Shown here piece after piece: positions 17,946 to 26,500 of a DNA stretch of 27,726 bases. The notes beneath the pieces were generated by a model. That model saw only the letters and a program-made list of their open reading frames with translations, was not told the origin of the DNA and did no database searches. Both the position numbers and the translations under genes were made by a program. Source of the stretch: an uncultured Oscillospiraceae bacterium. GTDB taxonomy: Bacteria; Bacillota; Clostridia; Oscillospirales; Oscillospiraceae. The stretch is from NCBI GenBank assembly GCA_934589145.1, contig CAKTNW010000027.1:1-27726 (forward strand). Direction: 5' to 3'. Each line of letters opens with the position of its first letter. The first letter of the stretch is position 1.

Positions 17946-19136
17946 ATGAAGTTTTCCAGCAAGGTTCTGAAATGCGGCCTGTCCCCCATGCGTAAGTTTC
18001 ACCCTTATGCCGTGGCGGCAGAAGCAAAAGGCAAGAAGATCTATCATCTGAACATCGGCCAGCCGGACATCGAGACCCCCAAGGCTTACTTCGAGGCTGT
18101 GCGCCACTTTGACCTTCCGGTATTGGAATACGCGCCGTCCCCCGGTATCCCCGTCCTGATCGACGCCATCCAGAAATACTATGACGACCTGGGCATGCAC
18201 TTTGAAAAGGGTGACATCCTGATCACCAACGGCGGCAGCGAGGCGCTGCAGATCACCATGAACTGCATCCTGGATGACGGCGACGAGATCCTGATCCCCG
18301 AGCCCTTCTATCCCAACTACTACACCATGGCCTATACCTGCGGCGCCACCATCCATCCCATCCCCACCTCTCCCCATGACGGCTATCACTACGCCGACCG
18401 GGCCAAGGTGGAGGCGGAGATCAACGAGCACACCCGCGCCATCATGGTCACCAACCCCGGCAACCCCACCGGCGCCGTGCTGACCCCCGAGGAGATGCGC
18501 ATGATGGTGGACATCGCCAAGGAGCACGATCTGTTCATCATCGGCGACGAGGCGTACCGTGAGTTCGTCTATGCCGGTGAGCCCCTGCAGTCCATGGGCC
18601 AGTTTGATGACGCTGCCGACAATGTCATCGTTATCGACACCGTGTCCAAGCGGTTCTCCGCCTGCGGCGCCCGTATCGGCTGCATGATCTCCCGCAACAA
18701 GGAGCTGATGGCCCAGGCCATGAAGTACGCCCAGTGCCGTCTGTCCGTCCCCACCCTGGATCAGATCGCCTCCGCCGCCCTGTACAGCGTCGGCCCCGAG
18801 TACTTTGCCGCCGTCCGCGACGAGTACAAGCTGCGCCGCGACACCGTCATGCGCAAGCTGAAGGAGATCCCCGGCGTGGTGTGCGAATGCCCCCGCGGCG
18901 CCTTCTATGTGATGGCCGCCCTGCCGGTGGACGACGCCGACAAGTTCCAGATGTTCCTGCTGGAGGAGTTCGACGACCACGGCGACACCGTCATGTTCGC
19001 CCCCGGTGAGCCCTTCTATGCCACCCCCGGCAAGGGCAAGAACGAGATCCGCATCGCCTATGTGCTGAAGCAGGAGGCGCTGGAGCGCGCCATGGATCTG
19101 CTGCGCCTGGGCATCGAGGCGTACAACAAGAAATAA
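17946..19136 (+). CDS. PLP-dependent class I/II aminotransferase
   Basis: This 396-residue protein begins MKFSSKVLKCGLSPMRKF at ATG 17946 with AGGAGG 7 bases upstream. It shows fold-type I landmarks: NIGQPDIETP (~35), NGGSEALQ (cofactor phosphate region, ~96), NPGNPTGAVLTPEE (~170), GDEAYREFVY (~200) and the PLP lysine Lys235 in SKRFSACGARIGC, with a C-terminal FxxxPGxG-EIRIAY segment. Relatives are annotated as aspartate or other amino acid transaminases; substrate choice cannot be decided here. It is a single-gene unit with its own promoter and a strong terminator. The terminator is nearly the same as the one after pyrG. Confidence 0.93.
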   Translation: MKFSSKVLKCGLSPMRKFHPYAVAAEAKGKKIYHLNIGQPDIETPKAYFEAVRHFDLPVLEYAPSPGIPVLIDAIQKYYDDLGMHFEKGDILITNGGSEALQITMNCILDDGDEILIPEPFYPNYYTMAYTCGATIHPIPTSPHDGYHYADRAKVEAEINEHTRAIMVTNPGNPTGAVLTPEEMRMMVDIAKEHDLFIIGDEAYREFVYAGEPLQSMGQFDDAADNVIVIDTVSKRFSACGARIGCMISRNKELMAQAMKYAQCRLSVPTLDQIASAALYSVGPEYFAAVRDEYKLRRDTVMRKLKEIPGVVCECPRGAFYVMAALPVDDADKFQMFLLEEFDDHGDTVMFAPGEPFYATPGKGKNEIRIAYVLKQEALERAMDLLRLGIEAYNKK

Positions 19137-19156
19137 TTCCCCGCATACATAACGAA

Positions 19157-19195
19157 CACCGGCTGCGTACCAGGGTACGCAGCCGGTGATTTTTT
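19157..19195 (+). terminator. Intrinsic terminator of the aminotransferase gene
   Basis: Arms CACCGGCTGCGTAC (19157-19170) and GTACGCAGCCGGTG (19175-19188) form a 14-bp perfect stem, followed by A and six T. The arms are identical to the pyrG terminator arms at 21219-21250. Confidence 0.95.
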
Positions 19196-19346
19196 CGATA
19201 AAGCCACCCTGCAAAACAGAGTGGCGTATTTTATAGTTTAGCACCATGCCGCGGCGGATGCAAGTGGTTTTTCACCACTTTTTCAATTTCGGCGGATGGC
19301 GGGAAAACCGGTACTTTTTCACCGCATATTTTGGGATATTTACGTC

Positions 19347-19375
19347 TTGACGGAAGAAAATCATACGACTACAAT
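19347..19375 (+). promoter_or_regulatory. SigA-type promoter of pyrG
   Basis: TTGACG (19347-19352) and TACAAT (19370-19375) are spaced by 17 bp. The predicted transcript starts about 19382 with an A/T-rich 5' end rather than the GGGC start needed for reiterative CTP-sensing attenuation as in Bacillus pyrG. Confidence 0.8.
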
Positions 19376-19392
19376 GTAGCATATTTTTGTGA

Positions 19393-19426
19393 GCGCCGGG
19401 ACTTCCGCAGGGGAAGAGCCCGGCGC
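19393..19426 (+). promoter_or_regulatory. Leader hairpin of pyrG
   Basis: Arms GCGCCGGG (19393-19400) and CCCGGCGC (19419-19426), with inner CTTCC/GGAAG pairs, make a very stable stem at the start of the 5' leader. It ends 22 bp before the ATG. No U-tract follows. It may protect the mRNA or influence ribosome access. Confidence 0.6.
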
Positions 19427-19448
19427 GGAAGGGAACAGGGAACGGCGT

Positions 19449-21038
19449 ATGAAGTATGTATTTGTGACCGGCGGCGTGGTGTCCGGTTTGGGCAAGGGCA
19501 TCTGCGCGGCGTCGCTGGGCCGCCTTTTGAAGCAGCGCGGCCTGCGGGTGCGGAACCAGAAATTTGACCCCTATCTGAATGTGGATCCCGGCACCATGAG
19601 CCCCTATCAGCACGGCGAGGTGTTCGTCACCGACGACGGCGCCGAGACCGACCTGGATCTGGGCCACTATGAGCGATTCGTGGACGAGAGTCTGACGGGC
19701 TGGTGCTCCGTGTCCTCCGGCCGGGTGTACTGGGATCTTCTCAACCGTGAGCGCCAGGGCGCGTTCCTGGGCGGCACGGTGCAGATCATCCCCCACGTCA
19801 CCGACGAGATCAAGAGCCACGTCTACGCCATGGAGCAGGAGGACGTGGACGTGCTGATCTGCGAGATCGGCGGCACGGTGGGCGATATCGAGAGCCAGCC
19901 CTTCCTGGAGGCCATCCGGCAGGTGGCGGTGGAAAAGGGCCGGGAAAACGTGGTGTACATCCATGTGCCCCTGATCGTCCAGATCCCCGGCAGCGGCGAG
20001 CTGAAGAGCAAGCCCACCCAGCACTCCGTCAAGGAGCTGCTGAGCCTGGGCATCCAGCCGGACGTGCTGGTGTGCCGCAGCGATGTCCCCATCCCGGAGG
20101 ACATGCGGAAGAAGATTGCCCTGTTCTGCAATATCTCCGAGGACTGCGTCATCCAGAACACCACCGCAGACACCCTGTACGAGGTGCCGCTGCTGCTGCA
20201 GAAGGAGGGCCTGGACGAGATCGTGTGCCGCAAGCTGGGGCTTGACCGTCCGGCGGCGGACATGACCCACTGGGCCGCCATGGTCAGCGACATCAAGAAC
20301 GCCAAGAAGGAGGTCACCATCGCCCTGGTGGGCAAGTATGTCCAGCTCCACGACGCCTACCTCAGCGTGGAGGAATCCCTGTTCCACGCCGGTACCGCCT
20401 GCGGCGCGGTGGTGCATATCCGGTGGGTGGATTCCGAGACCGTGACGGCGGAGAACGCGGCGGAGGTGCTCTCTGGATGCAGCGGCATCCTGGTGCCCGG
20501 CGGCTTCGGTGACCGGGGCATCGAGGGCATGATCGCCGCGGCCCAATACGCCCGCGAGAACGACATCCCCTATCTGGGCATCTGCCTGGGCATGCAGATC
20601 GCCGTCATCGAGTTTGCCCGCCATGTGCTGGGCTGGGCCGACGCTCACTCCACTGAGATGGCGCCCCAGACGGCCCATCCCGTCATCGACCTGATGCCGG
20701 ATCAGGTGGGCGTCAGCAGCAAGGGCGGCACCATGCGGCTGGGGCAGTACCCCTGCGTGCTGGCGGCGGACAGCCGGGCCCGTGCCCTGTACGGCCAGAG
20801 CGAGATCAGCGAGCGGCACCGCCACCGCTATGAGTTCAACAACGACTTCCGGGAGCGCATCACCGCCGCCGGACTGGTGCCCACCGGCACCTCTCCTGAC
20901 GGACATCTGGTGGAGATCGTGGAGAACCCCGCCCACCGTTGGTTCGTGGGCGTGCAGTTCCACCCGGAGTTCAAGAGCCGTCCCGACCGGCCCCATCCCC
21001 TGTTCCGGGGCTTTGTGGCGGCGGCACTGGAGAAATAA
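19449..21038 (+). CDS. pyrG: CTP synthase (glutamine-hydrolysing)
   Basis: This 529-residue enzyme makes CTP from UTP, ATP and glutamine, the last step of pyrimidine nucleotide synthesis. It begins [18 protein letters not shown] (P-loop ~8-18), followed by [30 protein letters not shown], and the class I glutamine amidotransferase domain with nucleophile Cys379 in GICLGMQ, and His505/Glu507 in FHPEF. The frame is open 20 codons further upstream, but that stretch is the leader hairpin, so ATG 19449 is preferred. The ribosome site is weak (CAGGGA). It has its own promoter and terminator, and a full family A repeat follows 1 bp after the stop. Confidence 0.97.
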   Translation: MKYVFVTGGVVSGLGKGICAASLGRLLKQRGLRVRNQKFDPYLNVDPGTMSPYQHGEVFVTDDGAETDLDLGHYERFVDESLTGWCSVSSGRVYWDLLNRERQGAFLGGTVQIIPHVTDEIKSHVYAMEQEDVDVLICEIGGTVGDIESQPFLEAIRQVAVEKGRENVVYIHVPLIVQIPGSGELKSKPTQHSVKELLSLGIQPDVLVCRSDVPIPEDMRKKIALFCNISEDCVIQNTTADTLYEVPLLLQKEGLDEIVCRKLGLDRPAADMTHWAAMVSDIKNAKKEVTIALVGKYVQLHDAYLSVEESLFHAGTACGAVVHIRWVDSETVTAENAAEVLSGCSGILVPGGFGDRGIEGMIAAAQYARENDIPYLGICLGMQIAVIEFARHVLGWADAHSTEMAPQTAHPVIDLMPDQVGVSSKGGTMRLGQYPCVLAADSRARALYGQSEISERHRHRYEFNNDFRERITAAGLVPTGTSPDGHLVEIVENPAHRWFVGVQFHPEFKSRPDRPHPLFRGFVAAALEK

Positions 21039-21039
21039 A

Positions 21040-21202
21040 CTGGCATGAAATCTTCGATTTCATTGCCAAAGGGGGCTGCGGCCGACTGCGCGCGTCCTTC
21101 GGACACACTGGCGGCCGAGAAGAATTTTTCCGACGTACACGCCGCCGGAAAAATGATTTGATTCTTTCGCGGCGTTCGCGCCGCGAACTCTGCGAGGCTT
21201 TT
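21040..21202 (+). repeat. Full-length post-stop repeat (family A), copy after pyrG
   Basis: It starts CTGGCATGAAATC 1 bp after the pyrG stop. The first hairpin (ATGAAATC/GATTTCAT) has a completely different stem from the mreB copy, yet the same TGGC/GCCA clamp. The body at 21078-21202 is almost identical to 17650-17774, including a TCGCGGCG/CGCCGCGA hairpin whose only change is in the loop. Confidence 0.92.
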
Positions 21203-21218
21203 CTCTGCATATGACGAA

Positions 21219-21256
21219 CACCGGCTGCGTACTACGGTACGCAGCCGGTGTTTTTT
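21219..21256 (+). terminator. Intrinsic terminator of pyrG
   Basis: Arms CACCGGCTGCGTAC (21219-21232) and GTACGCAGCCGGTG (21237-21250) are followed by six T. It is the twin of the terminator at 19157-19195, including flanking ACGAA. Confidence 0.95.
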
Positions 21257-21263
21257 CCTTTAC

Positions 21264-21290
21264 CCCGTTACCGCAGGTAACGGGTCATTT
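21264..21290 (+). terminator. Second hairpin terminator in the convergent gap
   Basis: Arms CCCGTTACC (21264-21272) and GGTAACGGG (21276-21284) are followed by TCATTTTTT on the plus strand. It backs up the pyrG terminator and abuts the end of the minus-strand oxidoreductase gene, for which it forms the 3' hairpin. Confidence 0.8.
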
Positions 21291-21291
21291 T

Positions 21292-22332
21292 TTATACAAG
21301 TATCTTGTCGGCAAAGGCCGCCAGCCTTTCGTCGATGCCCGGCAGCTTTACCGCCGCGCCGGCGTCGTTGGCCGTCTCCAGCATGCAGAACCGGGGCGGC
21401 AGGCGGAAGGCCTTGTTCATGCACAGGGCCGAGATCAACTGCTGGGCCACAATGTCGCCGCCGGAGTAGCCGGACACGATGATGGCGTACAGATCCTTGT
21501 CGTAGAAGGGCGTGGTGCGGAACAGCGCCGTCAGTCGATTGATACAGGCCGTCAGGTTGGCGGCCAGGGCGTCGTTGTAGTTGGGGCACAGCCACAGCAC
21601 GCCGTCGGCGTGGCCGATGGCGGGATACACCTCGTCCACGATGACGCCGCCGTAGAAGCACCGTCCCTCCTCGCCGAAGTGGAGGCAGGTGCGGAACTCG
21701 CAGCCGTTGCAGTCGGCCACCGTGCCGTTCCGCAGGCTCACCACCCGGGCGTCCACCCGGCCCTCCAGCCGGGGCGCCATCCGCTCCCACAGGGCGATGG
21801 TGTTGGAGGTCTTGCGGTTGGAGGCGTGCAGCACCATCAGATGGGGGTGCTGCCGCACCGGCGGCGTATCCGCCAGCAGGCGATCCACCAGCTCACGGGC
21901 GCAGGCGGTGTAGGCACCCAGATAGTCCGTGTGCCGCAGCATGGCCCGGATGTGGAAATTCTCCAGCGACCCGGTGGCCTCCACCAGCGGCGCGCCCATG
22001 AAGGCGCAGCCCGCCTGATTGGCGGCAAACACGATCTCGCGGGCGGCGGACTTGGTATACAGCTCACCGTCGCCGTCCACCAGCACCGCGCCGCAGCAGC
22101 CGTCAAAGAAGCGGCTGTTCTGCCGGATGGCGGACAGCATGGCGTACCAGCCCAGATTCACGCCGCCGTGCAGCAGCGAAACGGCGAACAGCACCCGCTG
22201 CCCCGTCACCGGATGCAGTTCATCGGGCCGCTGCACCTTTACATGGGGGCGGCCCTCCAGGGCATGGGACAGCACCGCCGAAAGGCGGGGATTCTCCTCC
22301 GCCTGGGGACAAATCACCAGCAAGGGCTCCAT
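21292..22332 (-). CDS. NAD(P)H-dependent FMN oxidoreductase / flavodoxin-fold protein with extra N-terminal half
   Basis: This is a 346-residue protein. The C-terminal half (~165-346) is a flavodoxin-like NADPH-dependent FMN reductase domain: HASNRKTSNTIALWERM (phosphate loop after the first strand), a cysteine cluster DCNGCEFRTC-8-C near 207-225, then GVLWLCPNYNDALAAN and IIVSGYSGGD. The cysteine pattern resembles that of iron-sulfur flavoproteins but is not proof of a cluster. The N-terminal half (LLVICPQAEENPRL, LFAVSLLHGG, GAVLVDGDGELYTK, GAPLVEATGS) also alternates strands and helices and may be a second, degenerate flavodoxin-like unit. ATG 22330-22332 follows GGAGG. It is last in the three-gene minus-strand cluster, 16 bp after its neighbour. 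Its substrate is unknown. Confidence 0.8.
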   Translation of the reverse strand: MEPLLVICPQAEENPRLSAVLSHALEGRPHVKVQRPDELHPVTGQRVLFAVSLLHGGVNLGWYAMLSAIRQNSRFFDGCCGAVLVDGDGELYTKSAAREIVFAANQAGCAFMGAPLVEATGSLENFHIRAMLRHTDYLGAYTACARELVDRLLADTPPVRQHPHLMVLHASNRKTSNTIALWERMAPRLEGRVDARVVSLRNGTVADCNGCEFRTCLHFGEEGRCFYGGVIVDEVYPAIGHADGVLWLCPNYNDALAANLTACINRLTALFRTTPFYDKDLYAIIVSGYSGGDIVAQQLISALCMNKAFRLPPRFCMLETANDAGAAVKLPGIDERLAAFADKILV

Positions 22333-22348
22333 GATACCGGCCTCCTTT

Positions 22349-23578
22349 TCAAATGATCTTCCGCAGAATGTCCTGGGTCTCCGTCAGCCGGGCGAACAGT
22401 CCGTCCGGCAGGGGGATGTCCTCCGTCTCCAGTCCCGTGGGGGTATAGCGGTTTTTCACACCCATGAAGATATCCCCCAGACACACGCTGCCGTAGTGCC
22501 ATTCGCCCTGCAGCGTCAGCAGCACGCTGATGGCCGCCGAGGACAGCGCCGGGGCCACATAGGGCTTAAAGCCCAGCTCCCGCATTTTCAGGTTGGCCGT
22601 CAATGCCAGCTCCGTCAGCTCACGGGACAGGGCGTCGTCATAGTGCTCGATGGAATTGGCGATCACCAGCCCGCTGCCGTGGGGGCCGAAGGCCCGGCCC
22701 TCCGTCAGGAAGGAGGCGAAGCGATCCTCCTGCTTGGCGTAGTAGGCAGCCCGGGCGTTCATGACGCCGAGGCCGTAGCCCTGCACCTGCTGGGGCAGCA
22801 GGCCCATGCCGTCGTACACGCCGTCTGCGTCCCGGTTGGAGGCCAGCAGCGCCGCCCGGGACAGGGGATCCACCGGATCGGAGATCACGCAGAAGAGACC
22901 GCGGAACCGGGCCTCCCGCGCCTTGCGGGCGTACAGCTCCACCAGTCCCCGGTTGGCCTCGAACTGGGCCATCCGCACGTCCTTTACGCCGCTGCCCACG
23001 GCGGGGATGCCCTTGGATGCCACGAACAGAAATGCGTCGCAGTCGAAGAGCTTTTCCTGGGGCACGATCTCCACGGCGGGCATGGCGTCATACTGCCACG
23101 GCAGCGTCACCTGATTCAGCTCGAACTCCCAGCGCTTTGTGGCGGCCTCGTTGATGTCGCAGATGCCGATGGCGGACACCGTGCCGCCGCCCAGCAGCTT
23201 CAGTCCCATGGCGATGGTGCTGCCCACGTCGCCGATGGCCAGGATGTGGACGCGCTTTTTGCCCGGCTTGGGCTGCCATGCCGCCATCTCCCGCCAGCGG
23301 GGATGGTCGAAGTTCACCGCCCGCAGGCCGCCGGTCAGCCACTCCGCCGCCTCGATGGGCGGCGCCTGGGTGACGGCCACGCGGCGGCTGTCCAGCCAGG
23401 ACACGTCCTCCTCCGCTGCCGTCAGCTGGGAAAGGGCCGCGGCGGAGAAAGCGGCCCGGCCGCTCTCCGGCGGGCGGCGGAACAGGAAGATGGGCTGGCC
23501 CTGGGCGCTCTCCGCCGCCGTCAGGGGCAGGGGCTGACAGGACACGAAATATTGGCCGTTTTCCTCATATTGATACAT
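22349..23578 (-). CDS. Malate/lactate dehydrogenase-like protein with extra N-terminal domain
   Basis: This is a 409-residue protein. Residues ~1-105 (MYQYEENGQYFVSCQPLPL) form an unfamiliar N-terminal domain. A Rossmann fold then begins with HILAIGDVGSTIAMGLKLLG (~110-129) and an acidic strand end ICDINEA that suggests NAD. LDH/MDH landmarks follow: VISDPVDPLSR (compare NPVDxLT) and FGPHGSG (~298) at the place of the catalytic histidine. However, the usual LDxxR motif reads GVMNAR, so the catalytic Asp seems absent. It may be an altered dehydrogenase or a non-redox NAD-binding protein. ATG 23576-23578 follows AAAGGAGG, 14 bp after the giant gene, which implies co-expression. Confidence 0.8.
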   Translation of the reverse strand: MYQYEENGQYFVSCQPLPLTAAESAQGQPIFLFRRPPESGRAAFSAAALSQLTAAEEDVSWLDSRRVAVTQAPPIEAAEWLTGGLRAVNFDHPRWREMAAWQPKPGKKRVHILAIGDVGSTIAMGLKLLGGGTVSAIGICDINEAATKRWEFELNQVTLPWQYDAMPAVEIVPQEKLFDCDAFLFVASKGIPAVGSGVKDVRMAQFEANRGLVELYARKAREARFRGLFCVISDPVDPLSRAALLASNRDADGVYDGMGLLPQQVQGYGLGVMNARAAYYAKQEDRFASFLTEGRAFGPHGSGLVIANSIEHYDDALSRELTELALTANLKMRELGFKPYVAPALSSAAISVLLTLQGEWHYGSVCLGDIFMGVKNRYTPTGLETEDIPLPDGLFARLTETQDILRKII

Positions 23579-23592
23579 GATGGTTCCTCCTT

Positions 23593-26500
23593 TTACCGGA
23601 ACAGGTTCTCCAGCCGCCGCAGCGTCTCCAGATCGTCACGGAGATAGTCGGACACCGCGCCGTCAAGGCTGTACTGCATGCGCCCCTTGTCCGGGCACAG
23701 GGGCAGCACCACCGCCTCGCTGAGCCGCCGCAGCGTCAGGCTGCGGGCATAGACCCGGCGATAGGCGGTCTCCAGCGCCTCGATGATATACAGCGTATTC
23801 TCGATGCAGGTGCGGGAGAAGGTATAGGCCGCGTCGGCGCCGCACTGGCGCAGATGCTCCGGATAGACGTAGGGCAATATCAGATTCACCGACGGCTGCA
23901 GGCCGGAGCGCTCCATGGCGGGGTGCTCCACCGTATCGCCGCCGATAAAGGGGTACAGGGTGGACTCCACATACCATGCCCGCAGATTGGGCACAAAATA
24001 CACATAGTCCACATCCCGGCCCAGTTGCTGGGCCAGATCCCGGCCCTGGCCGGACAGGATGCCCACCAGCACCTCCTTGATCTTCACCTGCTGCTCCCGC
24101 GCCAGGGGATCCAGCACGCCGATGCGGCGTCCGGTGTGGAGCTGATCGTCCACCAGGATCACCGGGCGGCGGAAGGAGTGCACCACCCGCATCTGATCGG
24201 CCAGCGGCGCGTAGCCGGGGAAGGCCTGGATCCACTGGGTGCGCCGGTCGGCGGCGAACACCTTGTCAGTGTGGATGGTCTTGGTGACGGTGTTGGGAAT
24301 GGCGGCCCGCCGCAGCAGCTTGCCGAAGGGGACGCACATATAGGGGCCCAGCACACGGGGCTGGGTGGGCGTCATGGGCACGCCGTTCAGGGCGGTGATC
24401 TTCTCCACCAGCCGGTGCAGCACCAGCTGCGAGGAGATGGTGAAAATGAGCCGTCCGGGATACAGGGCCACCAGCCCCAGCTTGAAGCGGCGGCGGGCCT
24501 GCCGGATGGCGGACAGCACCGCGCTGTCGCCGCTGAAGGGCGGCTTGATGGCGGTCTCCACATTCTGCAGGAACACCACCGGGGCGCTCATATCCGCCAG
24601 CAGCAGCGAGGGATCGCCGGGCCGCACCGGACGCAGGCCCTGCTGCCGCAGCAGGTCGTCGGCCATGGGGCTGGCCGGCGCGTCCAGCGCCGCGAACAGC
24701 GCCCACAGGCAGTCCTGCTCCATGGCCTGGGCAAAGAGCTGTGTCAGCAGTAATTGCAAAGACTCGTCGTCCTGGCCGTACAGGCCCGTGACGCACAGCA
24801 GCCTGCCGGAGGCGGCGTTGCGCACATCGTTGACCCGCACGGGGTCGCCCAGCAGGGCCAGCAGCTCACGGGTGCGGCGCTGGTCGAAGGACGCGGCGGC
24901 CAGCAGCTCGCCGCCGCTGCGCAGGGTCATGATCCGCTCACCCCGGCGCTGAACGCCCTGGGCGGCGGCAGGCGGCATGCCGATGGCCTGCAGCTCCGCC
25001 AGCAGCGGTCCCTCCGGCGCAGCCTCATCAAAGCGCAGCGTGCCGGGGGACAGCAGGGGCTTGTACTGGGGCTCCCGCAGATAGAGGCCCCGCTGATAGA
25101 TATACTCCTGCACCATGGGGTCGATCAGGTGGGAGATATCCCGGTTCATGTCGATATTCTCCCGGATGCGGGTGGAGCTGATGTCCTCCAACTGAGAGGG
25201 GAGCTGGAGCTGCACCACCTTGCCGGTGATCATGCCCACATCGGCGTCCACGTCCTTCTCCTCGCCGTGAAGGGCGGAGACCCGGCGGAACACGATGTGG
25301 TTCATGCTGTGGACGGAGTCGGGACTGGGCGCCGCCTTGTAGGAGGACGCGCCGTGGATCACGTCGGAGCCCACGATGAGATACAGCTCCCGTCCGGCGA
25401 ACATATCCTTCAGCCGCCGCAGGTCGCCGGGGGTGGCGATGTTGACGGGGATGTTATAGGGGAACAGGTGGACGTGGAACTCGTCGGCCACCGACATGGA
25501 GGCGATGCGGCGGCGGATCAGGCTGGGCTGGGTCTTTTTCGACCAGGAGAATTCGTCCACCGCCAGGAACACCTCATAGCCCATGTCCCGGATGGTGCAG
25601 GCCAGCGCCTTGTGGGACAGGGTAAAGGGATCGAAGGTGCCGGGGAAGAAGGCCACCTTCTGCCGCTGGGTGAACCGGAAGGGGCCGTTGTCGGTCTCAT
25701 ACCGGACGATGAACTGGTACATGCGGTACAGCGCCGCCGAGCAGTACAGATCGTTAAGGCCCTCCTCCTGATTCTCGTGCATCAAGAACAGCAGCTTGTG
25801 GGCGCACAGGGTGAACAGCCACGCCCGCCGCTCATCGGGGAACCGGGGCGAGGCGAACAGGGTGTCGCCCAGCACATACATGGCCTCCTGCTGCACCGCC
25901 TGGCGATAGGACGCCATGCCCTTCAGCAGCAGACCCGCCAGACGCCGGCGGCGGCGATCCCACACCGCTTCCTCCTCCGGGAAGCGCTGGGGATAGGTGC
26001 GGTAGCTCTCCAACGCGAAGCCCACGGTGTCCAGGGCCGAGGCCACCACGCTGTCGGCGGAGTGGCTCAGCAGCTCCGCCAGATAGTCGATGACCTCGTC
26101 CAGCTCCGCCGGAGGCAGCCACAGCATAAAGGTACCCAGATACTGGGGGATATATTTGGAGAATTCGTAGTGGCCGGATTCCAGGGCCTTGGCCAGCTCC
26201 ACGGCGATCTCGTTGCGCTCCTCGCTGGTGAGCCGGGGCGCGATGCCCAGCAGTGCGCGGCCCGCCCGCTGGCGCACCACCACCGCCTCGCTGACCCGGA
26301 TCAGGTTGGCGAAGTGGGCGGCGATCTGCATGGCGCTGCCCATGCCGCAGGCGGCGTAGCGGGACAGCAGCTCCACGTTCACCACCTTGATCATCCACGG
26401 CGTGGCGGTTTTCAGGTTGTCCAGCAGGATGTCGGACACCTCTTCGTTTGTAAGGGCCTCCATGGCCTGCTCCGCCGGAACGCCGCACACACGGGCGTAC

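Noticed and set aside
17611..21202. The two family A copies as attachment sites or ends of a composite element enclosing the aminotransferase and pyrG
   Set aside because: They are direct repeats tied to stop codons, a third copy lies at mgtE, and the enclosed genes are housekeeping genes without a recombinase.
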